Origin: Betaproteobacteria bacterium HGW-Betaproteobacteria-2
GTDB lineage: Bacteria > Pseudomonadota > Gammaproteobacteria > Burkholderiales > Methylophilaceae
Direction: 5' to 3'
NCBI GenBank assembly: GCA_002842255.1
Contig: PHCM01000136.1
Coordinates: forward strand, 1-5,026
Length of the DNA stretch: 5,026 bases
The position numbers and the translations under genes are program-made. Every line of letters starts with the position of its first letter. Position 1 is the stretch's first letter. Of this stretch, positions 1 to 5,026 are shown one piece after another. The notes below the pieces were generated by a model, which had not been told where the DNA came from, did not search any database, and saw nothing but the letters and a program-made list of their open reading frames with translations.

Positions 1-1167
1 TACCGCTCCACCGTGCGCATCCTGCGCGCCGCCAACCAAGTCATCGCCAACAACCCCAAGCTGTTCGACAAGAAACTGTGGAGCGAACACGGTACCGGCG
101 AGCCGATCCAGGTCAGCGCCGCCAAGGATGAAATGCACGAGGCGGAATCCGTGGTCATGAAGCTGATGGCTCACAAGTTCGAGCACCGCACAAAATACCT
201 GGATTACGCCATTCTCTACCGCGGCAACCATCAGGCACGGTTGTTCGAGGAAAAATTGCGCGAACACAAGATCCCCTACACCGTATCCGGCGGCCAATCC
301 TTCTTCGACAAGGCCGAGATCAAGGATCTGGTCAGCTATCTGCGCCTGGTCGCCAACGAGGATGACGATCCCGCCTTCATCCGCGCCGCCACGACGCCGA
401 AGAAAGGCATAGGCAACACCACGCTGGAGCGCCTCGGCGAATATGCCAGGCTGCATCACCTTTCGTTATTTGCCGCCGCCTTCGAAGCCGAATTCCAGCG
501 CGAGGTCGGCCACAAACAACTGGATGACCTGCTCAATTTCTGCCAGTTCATCAACCGCGTGCAGGAACGTGCGGCCAGGGAACCGGCCGGTGAACTGCTG
601 AACGAGATGCTGGAAGCCATCCAGTACGAGCCTTTCCTCTACGACACGGAAGACCCGCGCGCCGCCGAGACCAAGTGGAAGAACGTCATGGATTTCGTTG
701 GCTGGCTGACCAAAAAGGGCGAAGAAGACGAACGCAACCTGCTGGAACTGACGCAGATGGTGTCACTGATGAGCATGCTGGAAGGCCGCGAGAACGGCGA
801 ACCGGACGCGGTCAAGCTCTCCACGCTGCACGCCGCCAAGGGCCTGGAGTTCGGCCATGTGTTCCTGGTCGGCGTCGAGGAAGGTATCCTGCCCCACCGC
901 GAAAGCGTCGATAACGGCAAGATCGAGGAAGAACGCCGGCTGATGTATGTCGGCATCACCCGTGCGCAAAAATCGCTGCACATCTCCTGGTGCAAAAAAC
1001 GCAAACGCGCCGGCGAAACCGAAGTCTGCGAAGCCAGCCGTTTTATCGAGGAACTGCCGCAGGACGACATCCGGCACTTCGGCAACCCGTCCGCCGACCC
1101 TGCAGCCAGCAAGGAACATGGCCGTGAACGCATGGCCCAGATCCGCGCCATGCTGGGCAAGGCCTGA
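1..1167 (+). CDS. rep: ATP-dependent DNA helicase Rep, C-terminal part (5' end outside window)
   Basis: UvrD/Rep-family superfamily 1A 3'-5' DNA helicase; in E. coli Rep travels with the replisome and removes bound proteins ahead of the fork. The frame is open from base 1 and gives 388 codons ending in TGA; full-length Rep is about 670 residues, so roughly 40% (Walker A/B motifs, domains 1A and most of 1B) is missing to the left. Visible here are helicase motif IV LYRGNHQAR (214-240), motif V LSTLHAAKGLEF (817-852) and motif VI EERRLMYVGITRAQ (925-966) with its arginine finger region. The first in-frame GTG at 13 is internal, because the preceding codons YRST continue the family's NYRS segment. 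The similarity to E. coli Rep, rather than UvrD or PcrA, is seen in YRGNHQ, GGxSFF, the ELPQDD segment near the end, and the short tail ERMAQIRAMLGKA, which parallels the Rep tail. No frameshift is seen. Confidence 0.95.
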   Translation, partial: YRSTVRILRAANQVIANNPKLFDKKLWSEHGTGEPIQVSAAKDEMHEAESVVMKLMAHKFEHRTKYLDYAILYRGNHQARLFEEKLREHKIPYTVSGGQSFFDKAEIKDLVSYLRLVANEDDDPAFIRAATTPKKGIGNTTLERLGEYARLHHLSLFAAAFEAEFQREVGHKQLDDLLNFCQFINRVQERAAREPAGELLNEMLEAIQYEPFLYDTEDPRAAETKWKNVMDFVGWLTKKGEEDERNLLELTQMVSLMSMLEGRENGEPDAVKLSTLHAAKGLEFGHVFLVGVEEGILPHRESVDNGKIEEERRLMYVGITRAQKSLHISWCKKRKRAGETEVCEASRFIEELPQDDIRHFGNPSADPAASKEHGRERMAQIRAMLGKA

Positions 1168-1188
1168 ACCTGATTCAGCTCAGGCTTT
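1159..1188 (+). terminator. Probable intrinsic terminator of rep
   Basis: AAGGCCTGA (1159-1167) pairs with TCAGGCTTT (1180-1188) to give a 9 bp stem with one G-U wobble and a 12 nt loop. The left arm includes the last rep codons and the stop. The A/U base of the stem resembles an intrinsic terminator, but the T-run is only three bases and the loop is rather large. The wobble is G-U on the rep transcript and would be an A-C mismatch on the opposite transcript, which favours use by rep. An alternative 5 bp hairpin CCTGA/TCAGG lies inside it. Confidence 0.4.
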
Positions 1189-1215
1189 CATATCCTGCGG
1201 CTGCAAATATCAGAC

Positions 1216-2883
1216 CTAAACCGGATGGGCATAACGACCTCCACACGCCTGATACCAGCGCTCAAATTCTTCGGCGGCAAGCGGTTTCGATAACAGATAG
1301 CCCTGCGCCATATCGCAGCCTGCATTTTGCAGAAAATCGTAGGCTGCAGTGTGTTCCACCCCTTCGGCAATCACCTTCATGCCCATCTTGTGTGCCAGGG
1401 TTACCGCTGCCTCAACGATGTTGACTGCGCCCTTTTCGGCTGGCAAATCACGTACAAAACACTGGTCGATCTTGATGATGGAGATGGGCAGCAGGTGCAA
1501 ATACTGCAATGAGGAATAGCCGGTACCAAAATCATCGACCGAGATGATAATCTTCGCGTTGGACAGCGTTGCCAGTTCATGAATCGTATGCGCCATATCC
1601 ATCATCAGCGCCCCCTCAGTCACCTCCAGTTCAATGGAGGCACCATCAAGTTCATACTCATGCAGCAGCCGCAGTATCAGGTCGGCAAAGCCCGGCTGCA
1701 ACAGATTTCTTGATGAGATGTTGATGGCTACGGCAATATCGATCCCGCACTTTTTCCACTGCGCGAGCTGCCGCATGGACTGCCCCAGTGCAAACTCCGT
1801 CACAAGGCTGATCAGCGTGCTCTGCTCCGCGCGGGGGATGAAAGTACCTGGCGGAATGTTCCCCAATTCAGGGTGATTCCAGCGCATCAGCGCTTCCACG
1901 CCATGAACTTCTCCGGACTTGATATCAACCTTGGGCTGATAATGCATGGACAGTTGTCCATCGCCCAACGCGTCTTTCAAACTGCCGATGATAGCCAGAT
2001 TATCCTGCTTGACCGAATGGAACACGGGCTTATAAGCCACTTTATCTTGCAATCTTTCAATCGCCACAGCCAGCGCTTCATCTGCCTTGCGCAGGCAATC
2101 TTCGGGGCTGTCCATATCCCAGCTGCAAATGGTGTAGCCCATGCGCACATCGATATGGATGGGAATGCCGTTGATGGAAAACGGCGTACGAAAGGCATGC
2201 ACCAGACGATCCAGCAATGCATCCTGTTCCTGCTCGTTGATCTCCAGCAGCACGCTGACCTGCGCCGAATTGATGCGATAGACGGGCGATTCGGTTTGCA
2301 CTGCACCGACAACCCTCTGTGGAATCTGCCTGACCACTTCCTCGACCACAGCCTCGCCAAAGGACGACCTTAACTCCATCTCATTCTCGAAAAAGATCAC
2401 CACCAGCACCAGAGAATTCAACCGCCCTTCTTCAGCGATTTTTGACAGGCGCCCGATCAAGGCATTGCGGTTCGGCAGCTGTGTCGCCAGATCATGTTCC
2501 GAAGCCCACTTGAGTCGCTCTACGTAAGACCTGGTCATCTTGCTTGCTGCGCCACTGAGGAAACCGATCAATACAAAGAAACCGGTGCGATAAAGCCAGT
2601 TGGCCGTTTGCTGCATCTCGCCGGTCACTACATCGATCGGCATGAACGGGCCCAGCACAAAACCGGCAAACAAGCCGAACAACACACCGCCGGTCATACC
2701 GAACAGGAAACCGGACAGCAGGATCGGCACATACATGGAATGGGAATAAACGAATTTGATACCGCCGGTCATATAGACCAGCAGGTAGACGCCGATAGCG
2801 AAGGCAATCAGCAGGACCGCGGCAATTATGTGCAACAGACGACGGTGACGGTAAAGCCATTGGTATTGTTGTTTTGCATCCAT
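1216..2883 (-). CDS. Membrane-anchored degenerate GGDEF / intact EAL protein, probable c-di-GMP phosphodiesterase
   Basis: 555 residues. Residues 15-115 are hydrophobic with about four membrane helices (about 16-37, 50-68, 68-81, 99-115) and a conserved-looking loop HSMYVPILLSGF followed by LGPFMPIDVVTGEMQ; this is probably a small sensory membrane domain whose ligand is unknown. A GGDEF-like domain follows (about 125-285): the D131..LPNR entry motif is kept, but the signature position reads R-I-NSAQV (205-209) and the first metal aspartate is replaced (IFFE, 163-166), so cyclase activity is unlikely. The EAL domain (about 300-545) has all expected catalytic residues: E330-A-L, N388, E420, D450-D451 in DDFGTGYSS, K471, E507, and AQGY near 526. 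Their spacing matches characterised EAL enzymes, so hydrolysis of c-di-GMP to pGpG is inferred. The ATG at 2883 is preceded by AGGGGA at 7 nt. The gene converges on rep with a 48 bp gap. No specific gene name is justified. Confidence 0.93.
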   Translation of the reverse strand: MDAKQQYQWLYRHRRLLHIIAAVLLIAFAIGVYLLVYMTGGIKFVYSHSMYVPILLSGFLFGMTGGVLFGLFAGFVLGPFMPIDVVTGEMQQTANWLYRTGFFVLIGFLSGAASKMTRSYVERLKWASEHDLATQLPNRNALIGRLSKIAEEGRLNSLVLVVIFFENEMELRSSFGEAVVEEVVRQIPQRVVGAVQTESPVYRINSAQVSVLLEINEQEQDALLDRLVHAFRTPFSINGIPIHIDVRMGYTICSWDMDSPEDCLRKADEALAVAIERLQDKVAYKPVFHSVKQDNLAIIGSLKDALGDGQLSMHYQPKVDIKSGEVHGVEALMRWNHPELGNIPPGTFIPRAEQSTLISLVTEFALGQSMRQLAQWKKCGIDIAVAINISSRNLLQPGFADLILRLLHEYELDGASIELEVTEGALMMDMAHTIHELATLSNAKIIISVDDFGTGYSSLQYLHLLPISIIKIDQCFVRDLPAEKGAVNIVEAAVTLAHKMGMKVIAEGVEHTAAYDFLQNAGCDMAQGYLLSKPLAAEEFERWYQACGGRYAHPV

Positions 2884-2890
2884 CTTGTAA

Positions 2891-2896
2891 TCCCCT
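2891..2896 (-). promoter_or_regulatory. Ribosome binding site of the GGDEF/EAL gene
   Basis: AGGGGA on the minus strand lies 7 nt before the ATG at 2883-2881. It decides the start: the next in-frame ATG codons (M38, M50) fall within the first membrane helix region and would delete it. Confidence 0.65.
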
Positions 2897-3003
2897 GTAA
2901 ACCAGCATGTAGCTATGTATTCAGATTAAAACCTTGATGCGATCTCCTTACCTCATGACGTTCTCTCGACCTTTGTCAGACATGATCGATAGTGTTGCTG
3001 TAT

Positions 3004-3022
3004 TGAATCACTGGATGACTCA
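3004..3022 (-). other. Hairpin downstream of the LapA-like gene
   Basis: On the minus strand TGAGTCA and TGATTCA flank a 5 nt loop (TCCAG), giving a 7 bp stem with one wobble pair, 15 nt after the stop codon. The wobble is G-U in the minus-strand RNA and A-C on the plus strand, which fits a structure in the LapA-like mRNA. There is no T-run, so it is not a classic terminator; it could be a 3' stabilising hairpin or chance. Confidence 0.3.
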
Positions 3023-3037
3023 CATTAGAAGATAGGG

Positions 3038-3517
3038 TTATCCCCCTCTTGTCCTGTCAATCCTATCCTCCAGCTCTCCGATGCAAGCCGCGAGCGAATT
3101 CGTGGACTCCTCCAATGAAGAATGCAGCACAGTGCCAAGCTGATCAACTTTTGCAAACACGCCAGTCTTGAATTCCTCATGCTGGTCTGCCTGTTTCAAC
3201 ATTTCTGCCTCCAGAACAATGCGCAGCTCAGTAAAGCGTGAGGCTTCTGCCTTGTCTGCAAGTTCCCTGCTGGTCTGCAAATCGCGTGAATACCGACGGA
3301 CTTCAAGCAATGCCGAGGTTTGCAGGGTGATCGCATAGATAAGAAACAGAACGGTAACAAAGACCAGCAACCCGAGCATCACCATGCCAAACGGCATTTG
3401 AATCACGGTAAAACCAAGGGAAAGGTCGGCAGGTGCGACAAATGCGCCCCAGTTCAGCGCGATGAATACCGCAATCGCAGCCAGGATGAACAACAACGCC
3501 AGGGTAAGAAATTTCAT
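3038..3517 (-). CDS. LapA-like (DUF1049-type) two-TM inner-membrane protein with coiled-coil tail
   Basis: 159 residues from the chosen start. Two membrane helices (about 3-21 and 39-65) are separated by a short loop beginning ALNWGAF and containing LSLGF, an arrangement like the LapA/DUF1049 domain. After helix 2 comes a long charged, heptad-like cytoplasmic region (about 66-153) with EASRFTELR at about 91-99 and a C-terminal segment NSLAACIGELEDRIDR, giving a protein longer than the roughly 100-residue E. coli LapA. LapA in E. coli takes part in lipopolysaccharide assembly with LapB; that role is not shown for this branch and no lapB is next to it. I recall similar betaproteobacterial proteins beginning MKFLTLALL. 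The ATG at 3517 has GGGGA 8 nt upstream; the ATG at 3532 (five residues longer, MGISG) lacks an RBS and is less likely. UbiM-like gene upstream, EAL gene downstream, same strand. Confidence 0.8.
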   Translation of the reverse strand: MKFLTLALLFILAAIAVFIALNWGAFVAPADLSLGFTVIQMPFGMVMLGLLVFVTVLFLIYAITLQTSALLEVRRYSRDLQTSRELADKAEASRFTELRIVLEAEMLKQADQHEEFKTGVFAKVDQLGTVLHSSLEESTNSLAACIGELEDRIDRTRGG

Positions 3518-3525
3518 GCCAGATA

Positions 3526-3530
3526 TCCCC
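3526..3530 (-). promoter_or_regulatory. Ribosome binding site of the LapA-like gene
   Basis: GGGGA on the minus strand lies 8 nt before the ATG at 3517-3515. It overlaps the alternative ATG at 3532-3530, so it can only serve the inner start; this is why the shorter protein is preferred. Confidence 0.55.
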
Positions 3531-3619
3531 ATGTACTGATGCTGATAACTTACGCATAGTAAACATCATAATTGACATGAAATACAGGGTTATATAGCCA
3601 ATACAGATACAGCAACCGG

Positions 3620-3643
3620 GCATCAGGCCTTGAGTTTTGATGC
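3620..3643. repeat. Inverted repeat GCATCA-N12-TGATGC
   Basis: A perfect 6 bp inverted repeat with a 12 nt spacer lies between the ubiM-like and LapA-like genes. No T-run follows on either strand, so it is not an intrinsic terminator. It could be an RNA hairpin in a readthrough transcript or an operator near the LapA-like promoter; a chance occurrence is also possible. Confidence 0.3.
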
Positions 3644-3675
3644 GGCGCAGCACAATGACATTTACCAGACCTGCT

Positions 3676-3691
3676 AAAAACCTGGTCAGGT
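3676..3691 (-). terminator. Possible terminator of the ubiM-like gene
   Basis: On the minus strand ACCTG-AC-CAGGT is directly followed by TTTT (TTTTT counting the last stem base), about 42 nt after the stop codon at 3733. The stem is short: realistically 4 bp with a 4 nt loop. It competes with the overlapping palindrome CAGGTACCTG and with a second pairing ACCAG/CTGGT on the other side of the T-run, so termination efficiency is uncertain. Confidence 0.35.
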
Positions 3692-3732
3692 ACCTGGTTG
3701 ACTACTTCGTCATCCTGCTATTGTCACTGAAT

Positions 3733-4923
3733 CTATTTTGCCTCGGTCAGCATCCTTGCCACCGCACGTTTGAACGGTGCAATGCGATTGCCGATACGCA
3801 GGCTGGCAGCCCGCAGGAATCGAGCGGGCGGCGACTCGTCGCTATAGAGTTTGGCGATGGCATGGGTAGCAACAAACAGCGGATGCGTGGCACGGCGATG
3901 CGCCCGCTGATAACGCGCTAGTAGGTTGCTTGAGGCAATATCCTCGCCACGCGCGTGGGCAGTCATGATTTGTTCTGCCAGGGTATCAGCGCCGCGCAAA
4001 CCGAAATTGAAGCCATGCGCCGTGACCGGATGCATGCCGACGGCGGCATCGCCGATCAGGGCAAAACGCTGCTTGATGAAACGGCGGGGATAGACCGTCA
4101 CCAGCGGGTAGGCGTGACGTGTCGACACCAGACGCATGGCACCGAGACGCTGCTGGAAGCGCTGTTCCATCTCGCGGTTGAAAGCTTCTTCCGTCATCTC
4201 CATCAGCTCGCCTATCTCCTTCGCAGGCATGGTCACCACTACCGATGACCGCTGGCCGTTCATCGGCAGCAGTGCCAGGGTCTGGCCATAGTCGAACCAT
4301 TCCCAGGCCACATGCTGGTGCGGCACCTCGTGTTCCATCGCGCAGACCATCATGACCCGGCCAAAGTCGTGCATGGAAGCGGCGATGCCCATCGCGCGCC
4401 GTGTCTCGGAAAACCGGCTGTCGGCAGCGACCAACAATTGCGCCGTCATGGTCTTGCCATTGTCCAGCGTGATATGCGCGGCATCGGCATCTGTCCGCAC
4501 GCTACCGATTTGCACACCGGTCATCAGCGTAATGGCAGGGGATGATTTCACTGCCTCGTAAGCCGCTTTTCTGATCAGGCAATTGGAGATGAGATAGCCC
4601 AATTCCTCCTTGCGGCTGTCGCGATGGTCGATCTGCATGGCATAGAGCGAGAGGCCGTTCAGCACCTTGGCATCGCGTAGCGGGGAGATCGCCTCCTGTG
4701 CGATGCGGTCCCACACTCCCAGCTCGCGCAACAGTTTGGCGGAATGATGCGTCAGCGCAATCTCGCGACCGTCAAATGCCGGTTCTGCCAGTGCCGCTTC
4801 TGCCTGCCGCTCAAGAATCGCGATGCGCAATCCGCTGTCGGCCAGCTCACGGGCAAAGCAAAGTCCGCTGGGTCCGGCACCGACAATGGCGATATCGAAA
4901 TGCATGTTGGGTTGTTTGGTCAA
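3733..4923 (-). CDS. ubiM: UbiH/UbiF/COQ6-family FAD hydroxylase, probable UbiM
   Basis: Class A flavoprotein monooxygenase of ubiquinone biosynthesis, 396 residues from the chosen start, a normal family length. Visible are the N-terminal dinucleotide fold IVGAGPSGL (GxGxxG at 15-20) with acidic E38 ending strand 2; DGREIALTHHS (51-61); the mid-protein AADSRFSETRR (166-176), where the family's DG motif reads DS; and the second FAD motif RFALIGDAAVGMHPVTAHGF (286-305) followed by NFGLRGADTL. The combination of DGREIALTH, AADSRFS and HPVTAHGFN fits UbiM better than UbiH, UbiF or UbiI, as I remember those sequences. UbiM proteins are reported to hydroxylate one or more ring carbons (C1, C5, C6), so regioselectivity here is open. 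Start: TTG at 4923 has GGAG 7 nt upstream; ATG at 4905 (MHFDIAIVGAG, 390 residues) lacks an RBS but is the alternative. An in-frame ATG at 4983 adds an unlike-family extension and is rejected. Confidence 0.85.
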   Translation of the reverse strand: MTKQPNMHFDIAIVGAGPSGLCFARELADSGLRIAILERQAEAALAEPAFDGREIALTHHSAKLLRELGVWDRIAQEAISPLRDAKVLNGLSLYAMQIDHRDSRKEELGYLISNCLIRKAAYEAVKSSPAITLMTGVQIGSVRTDADAAHITLDNGKTMTAQLLVAADSRFSETRRAMGIAASMHDFGRVMMVCAMEHEVPHQHVAWEWFDYGQTLALLPMNGQRSSVVVTMPAKEIGELMEMTEEAFNREMEQRFQQRLGAMRLVSTRHAYPLVTVYPRRFIKQRFALIGDAAVGMHPVTAHGFNFGLRGADTLAEQIMTAHARGEDIASSNLLARYQRAHRRATHPLFVATHAIAKLYSDESPPARFLRAASLRIGNRIAPFKRAVARMLTEAK

Positions 4924-4930
4924 AGCCACT

Positions 4931-4934
4931 CTCC
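4931..4934 (-). promoter_or_regulatory. Ribosome binding site deciding a TTG start for ubiM-like gene
   Basis: GGAG (within ATGGAGAG) on the minus strand lies 7 nt before TTG at 4923-4921, in frame with the hydroxylase. The ATG at 4905 is preceded by a C/A-rich stretch without purine-rich complementarity to 16S rRNA. This makes TTG the better-supported start, although the choice changes only six residues. Confidence 0.45.
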
Positions 4935-5026
4935 ATGACACACAGAGGTCAAAGCATAATCCTATGCCTTGCGCCAGCGCCATCCTTTGACTTTCATCAA
5001 GTGTTTGCCTGAATTCGCTGTATTTT
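4935..5026 (-). other. Upstream region of ubiM-like gene to the window edge
   Basis: It holds a perfect 5 bp inverted repeat GCATA-ATCC-TATGC (4954-4967) about 30 nt before the start, which may be an operator or chance, and no convincing promoter. On the minus strand one frame entering from the edge ends at TAG (4964-4962) with the basic tail MKVKGWRWRKA; this could be the last 20 codons of an upstream gene 38 nt before ubiM, but two other frames also reach the edge, and so little sequence cannot settle it. Confidence 0.3.

Larger units (their letters stand above)
2884..3037 (-). other. 154 bp leader between the LapA-like gene and the GGDEF/EAL gene
   Basis: No gene is evident. It holds a hairpin just after the LapA-like stop (3004-3022), a perfect but orphan Shine-Dalgarno-like TAAGGAGA (2943-2950) that is not followed by a start codon at usable spacing, a direct repeat TACAT-AGC-TACAT (about 2907-2919) and the real RBS at 2891-2896. 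I could not identify a convincing sigma-70 promoter. The length leaves room for a separate promoter for the EAL gene, so cotranscription with the LapA-like gene is uncertain. Confidence 0.4.
3518..3732 (-). other. Intergenic region between ubiM-like and LapA-like genes
   Basis: About 215 bp with no supported gene. It contains, in the order of minus-strand transcription, a CAGGT/ACCTG repeat cluster with a T-run (3664-3699), a 6 bp inverted repeat GCATCA/TGATGC with 12 nt loop (3620-3643), and an AT-rich stretch (about 3540-3600) that could hold the promoter of the LapA-like gene, although I see no well-spaced -35/-10 pair. Small open frames here overlap the LapA-like gene and have no RBS or recognisable protein character. 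Confidence 0.4.

Noticed and set aside
639..1160. Long minus-strand open frames opposite rep (639-1160 and 763-1119)
   Set aside because: They are antisense to a clearly coding helicase with intact motifs V and VI; the serine/arginine-rich translation looks like a frame shadow and no RBS is evident.
2948..2983. 11-residue leader peptide frame MSDKGRENVMR
   Set aside because: There is no Shine-Dalgarno before its ATG and it lacks any run of regulatory codons; its length is expected by chance.
3572..3596. Plus-strand TTGACA and TATATA resembling a sigma-70 promoter
   Set aside because: The spacer is only 13 bp, and it would read into the antisense of the ubiM-like gene with no gene to drive.
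3303..3653. 116-codon minus-strand frame starting MLRRIKTQG in the ubiM/LapA gap
   Set aside because: Most of it overlaps the LapA-like gene in another frame; the unique part is cysteine-rich without recognisable character, and it has no RBS.
4924..4983. Extended ubiM start at ATG 4983 (MALAQGIGLCF)
   Set aside because: It adds 20-26 residues before the Rossmann strand, unlike the family, and its AAAGG abuts the ATG without proper spacing.
4698..5012. Plus-strand frame opposite the N-terminus of the ubiM-like gene
   Set aside because: It is antisense to the conserved FAD-binding N-terminus; arginine/proline/alanine-rich shadow composition.
1..5026. Search by eye for tRNA, rRNA, CRISPR repeats, insertion sequence ends, toxin-antitoxin or phage genes
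   Set aside because: No regularly spaced repeats, cloverleaf-like sequence, terminal inverted repeats or transposase-like proteins were seen; all long frames are explained by the four genes described.

Overview
This 5.0 kb window looks like an ordinary piece of chromosome from a Gram-negative proteobacterium, most likely a betaproteobacterium (Nitrosomonadales-like is my guess from protein similarity remembered, not searched). The protein set supports this: a Rep-type replicative accessory helicase, a UbiM-like ubiquinone hydroxylase (ubiquinone synthesis is proteobacterial), a betaproteobacterial-style LapA-like membrane protein and a c-di-GMP phosphodiesterase. Base composition and coding style look uniform, and I see no insertion sequence, prophage, CRISPR array, tRNA or rRNA.

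Layout. Positions 1-1167 (+) hold the C-terminal part (388 codons) of ATP-dependent DNA helicase Rep; its N-terminus lies outside the window. It converges on a minus-strand group across a 48 bp gap whose left edge carries a probable Rep terminator hairpin. The minus-strand group, read right to left, is: ubiM-like FAD hydroxylase (start near 4923 or 4905, stop 3733); a roughly 200 bp gap with hairpins and CAGGT/ACCTG repeats; a two-TM LapA-like protein with a long coiled-coil tail (3517-3038); a 154 bp leader; and a membrane-anchored protein with a degenerate GGDEF and an apparently intact EAL domain (2883-1216).

How they fit together. Rep clears protein roadblocks ahead of the replisome and is unrelated to the others. 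UbiM makes a ring hydroxylation of ubiquinone. The EAL protein should hydrolyse c-di-GMP at the inner membrane, with a catalytically dead GGDEF that could serve as a regulatory domain. The LapA-like protein is an inner-membrane protein of unknown precise role. The gaps between the three minus-strand genes are large enough (154-215 bp) that they may be separate transcription units; nothing in the sequence ties them into one pathway.

I did not find a clear undescribed system. The most interesting points are the GGDEF that has lost its signature and metal ligand beside a fully conserved EAL site, the small multi-helix membrane domain in front of it, and the structured intergenic regions.
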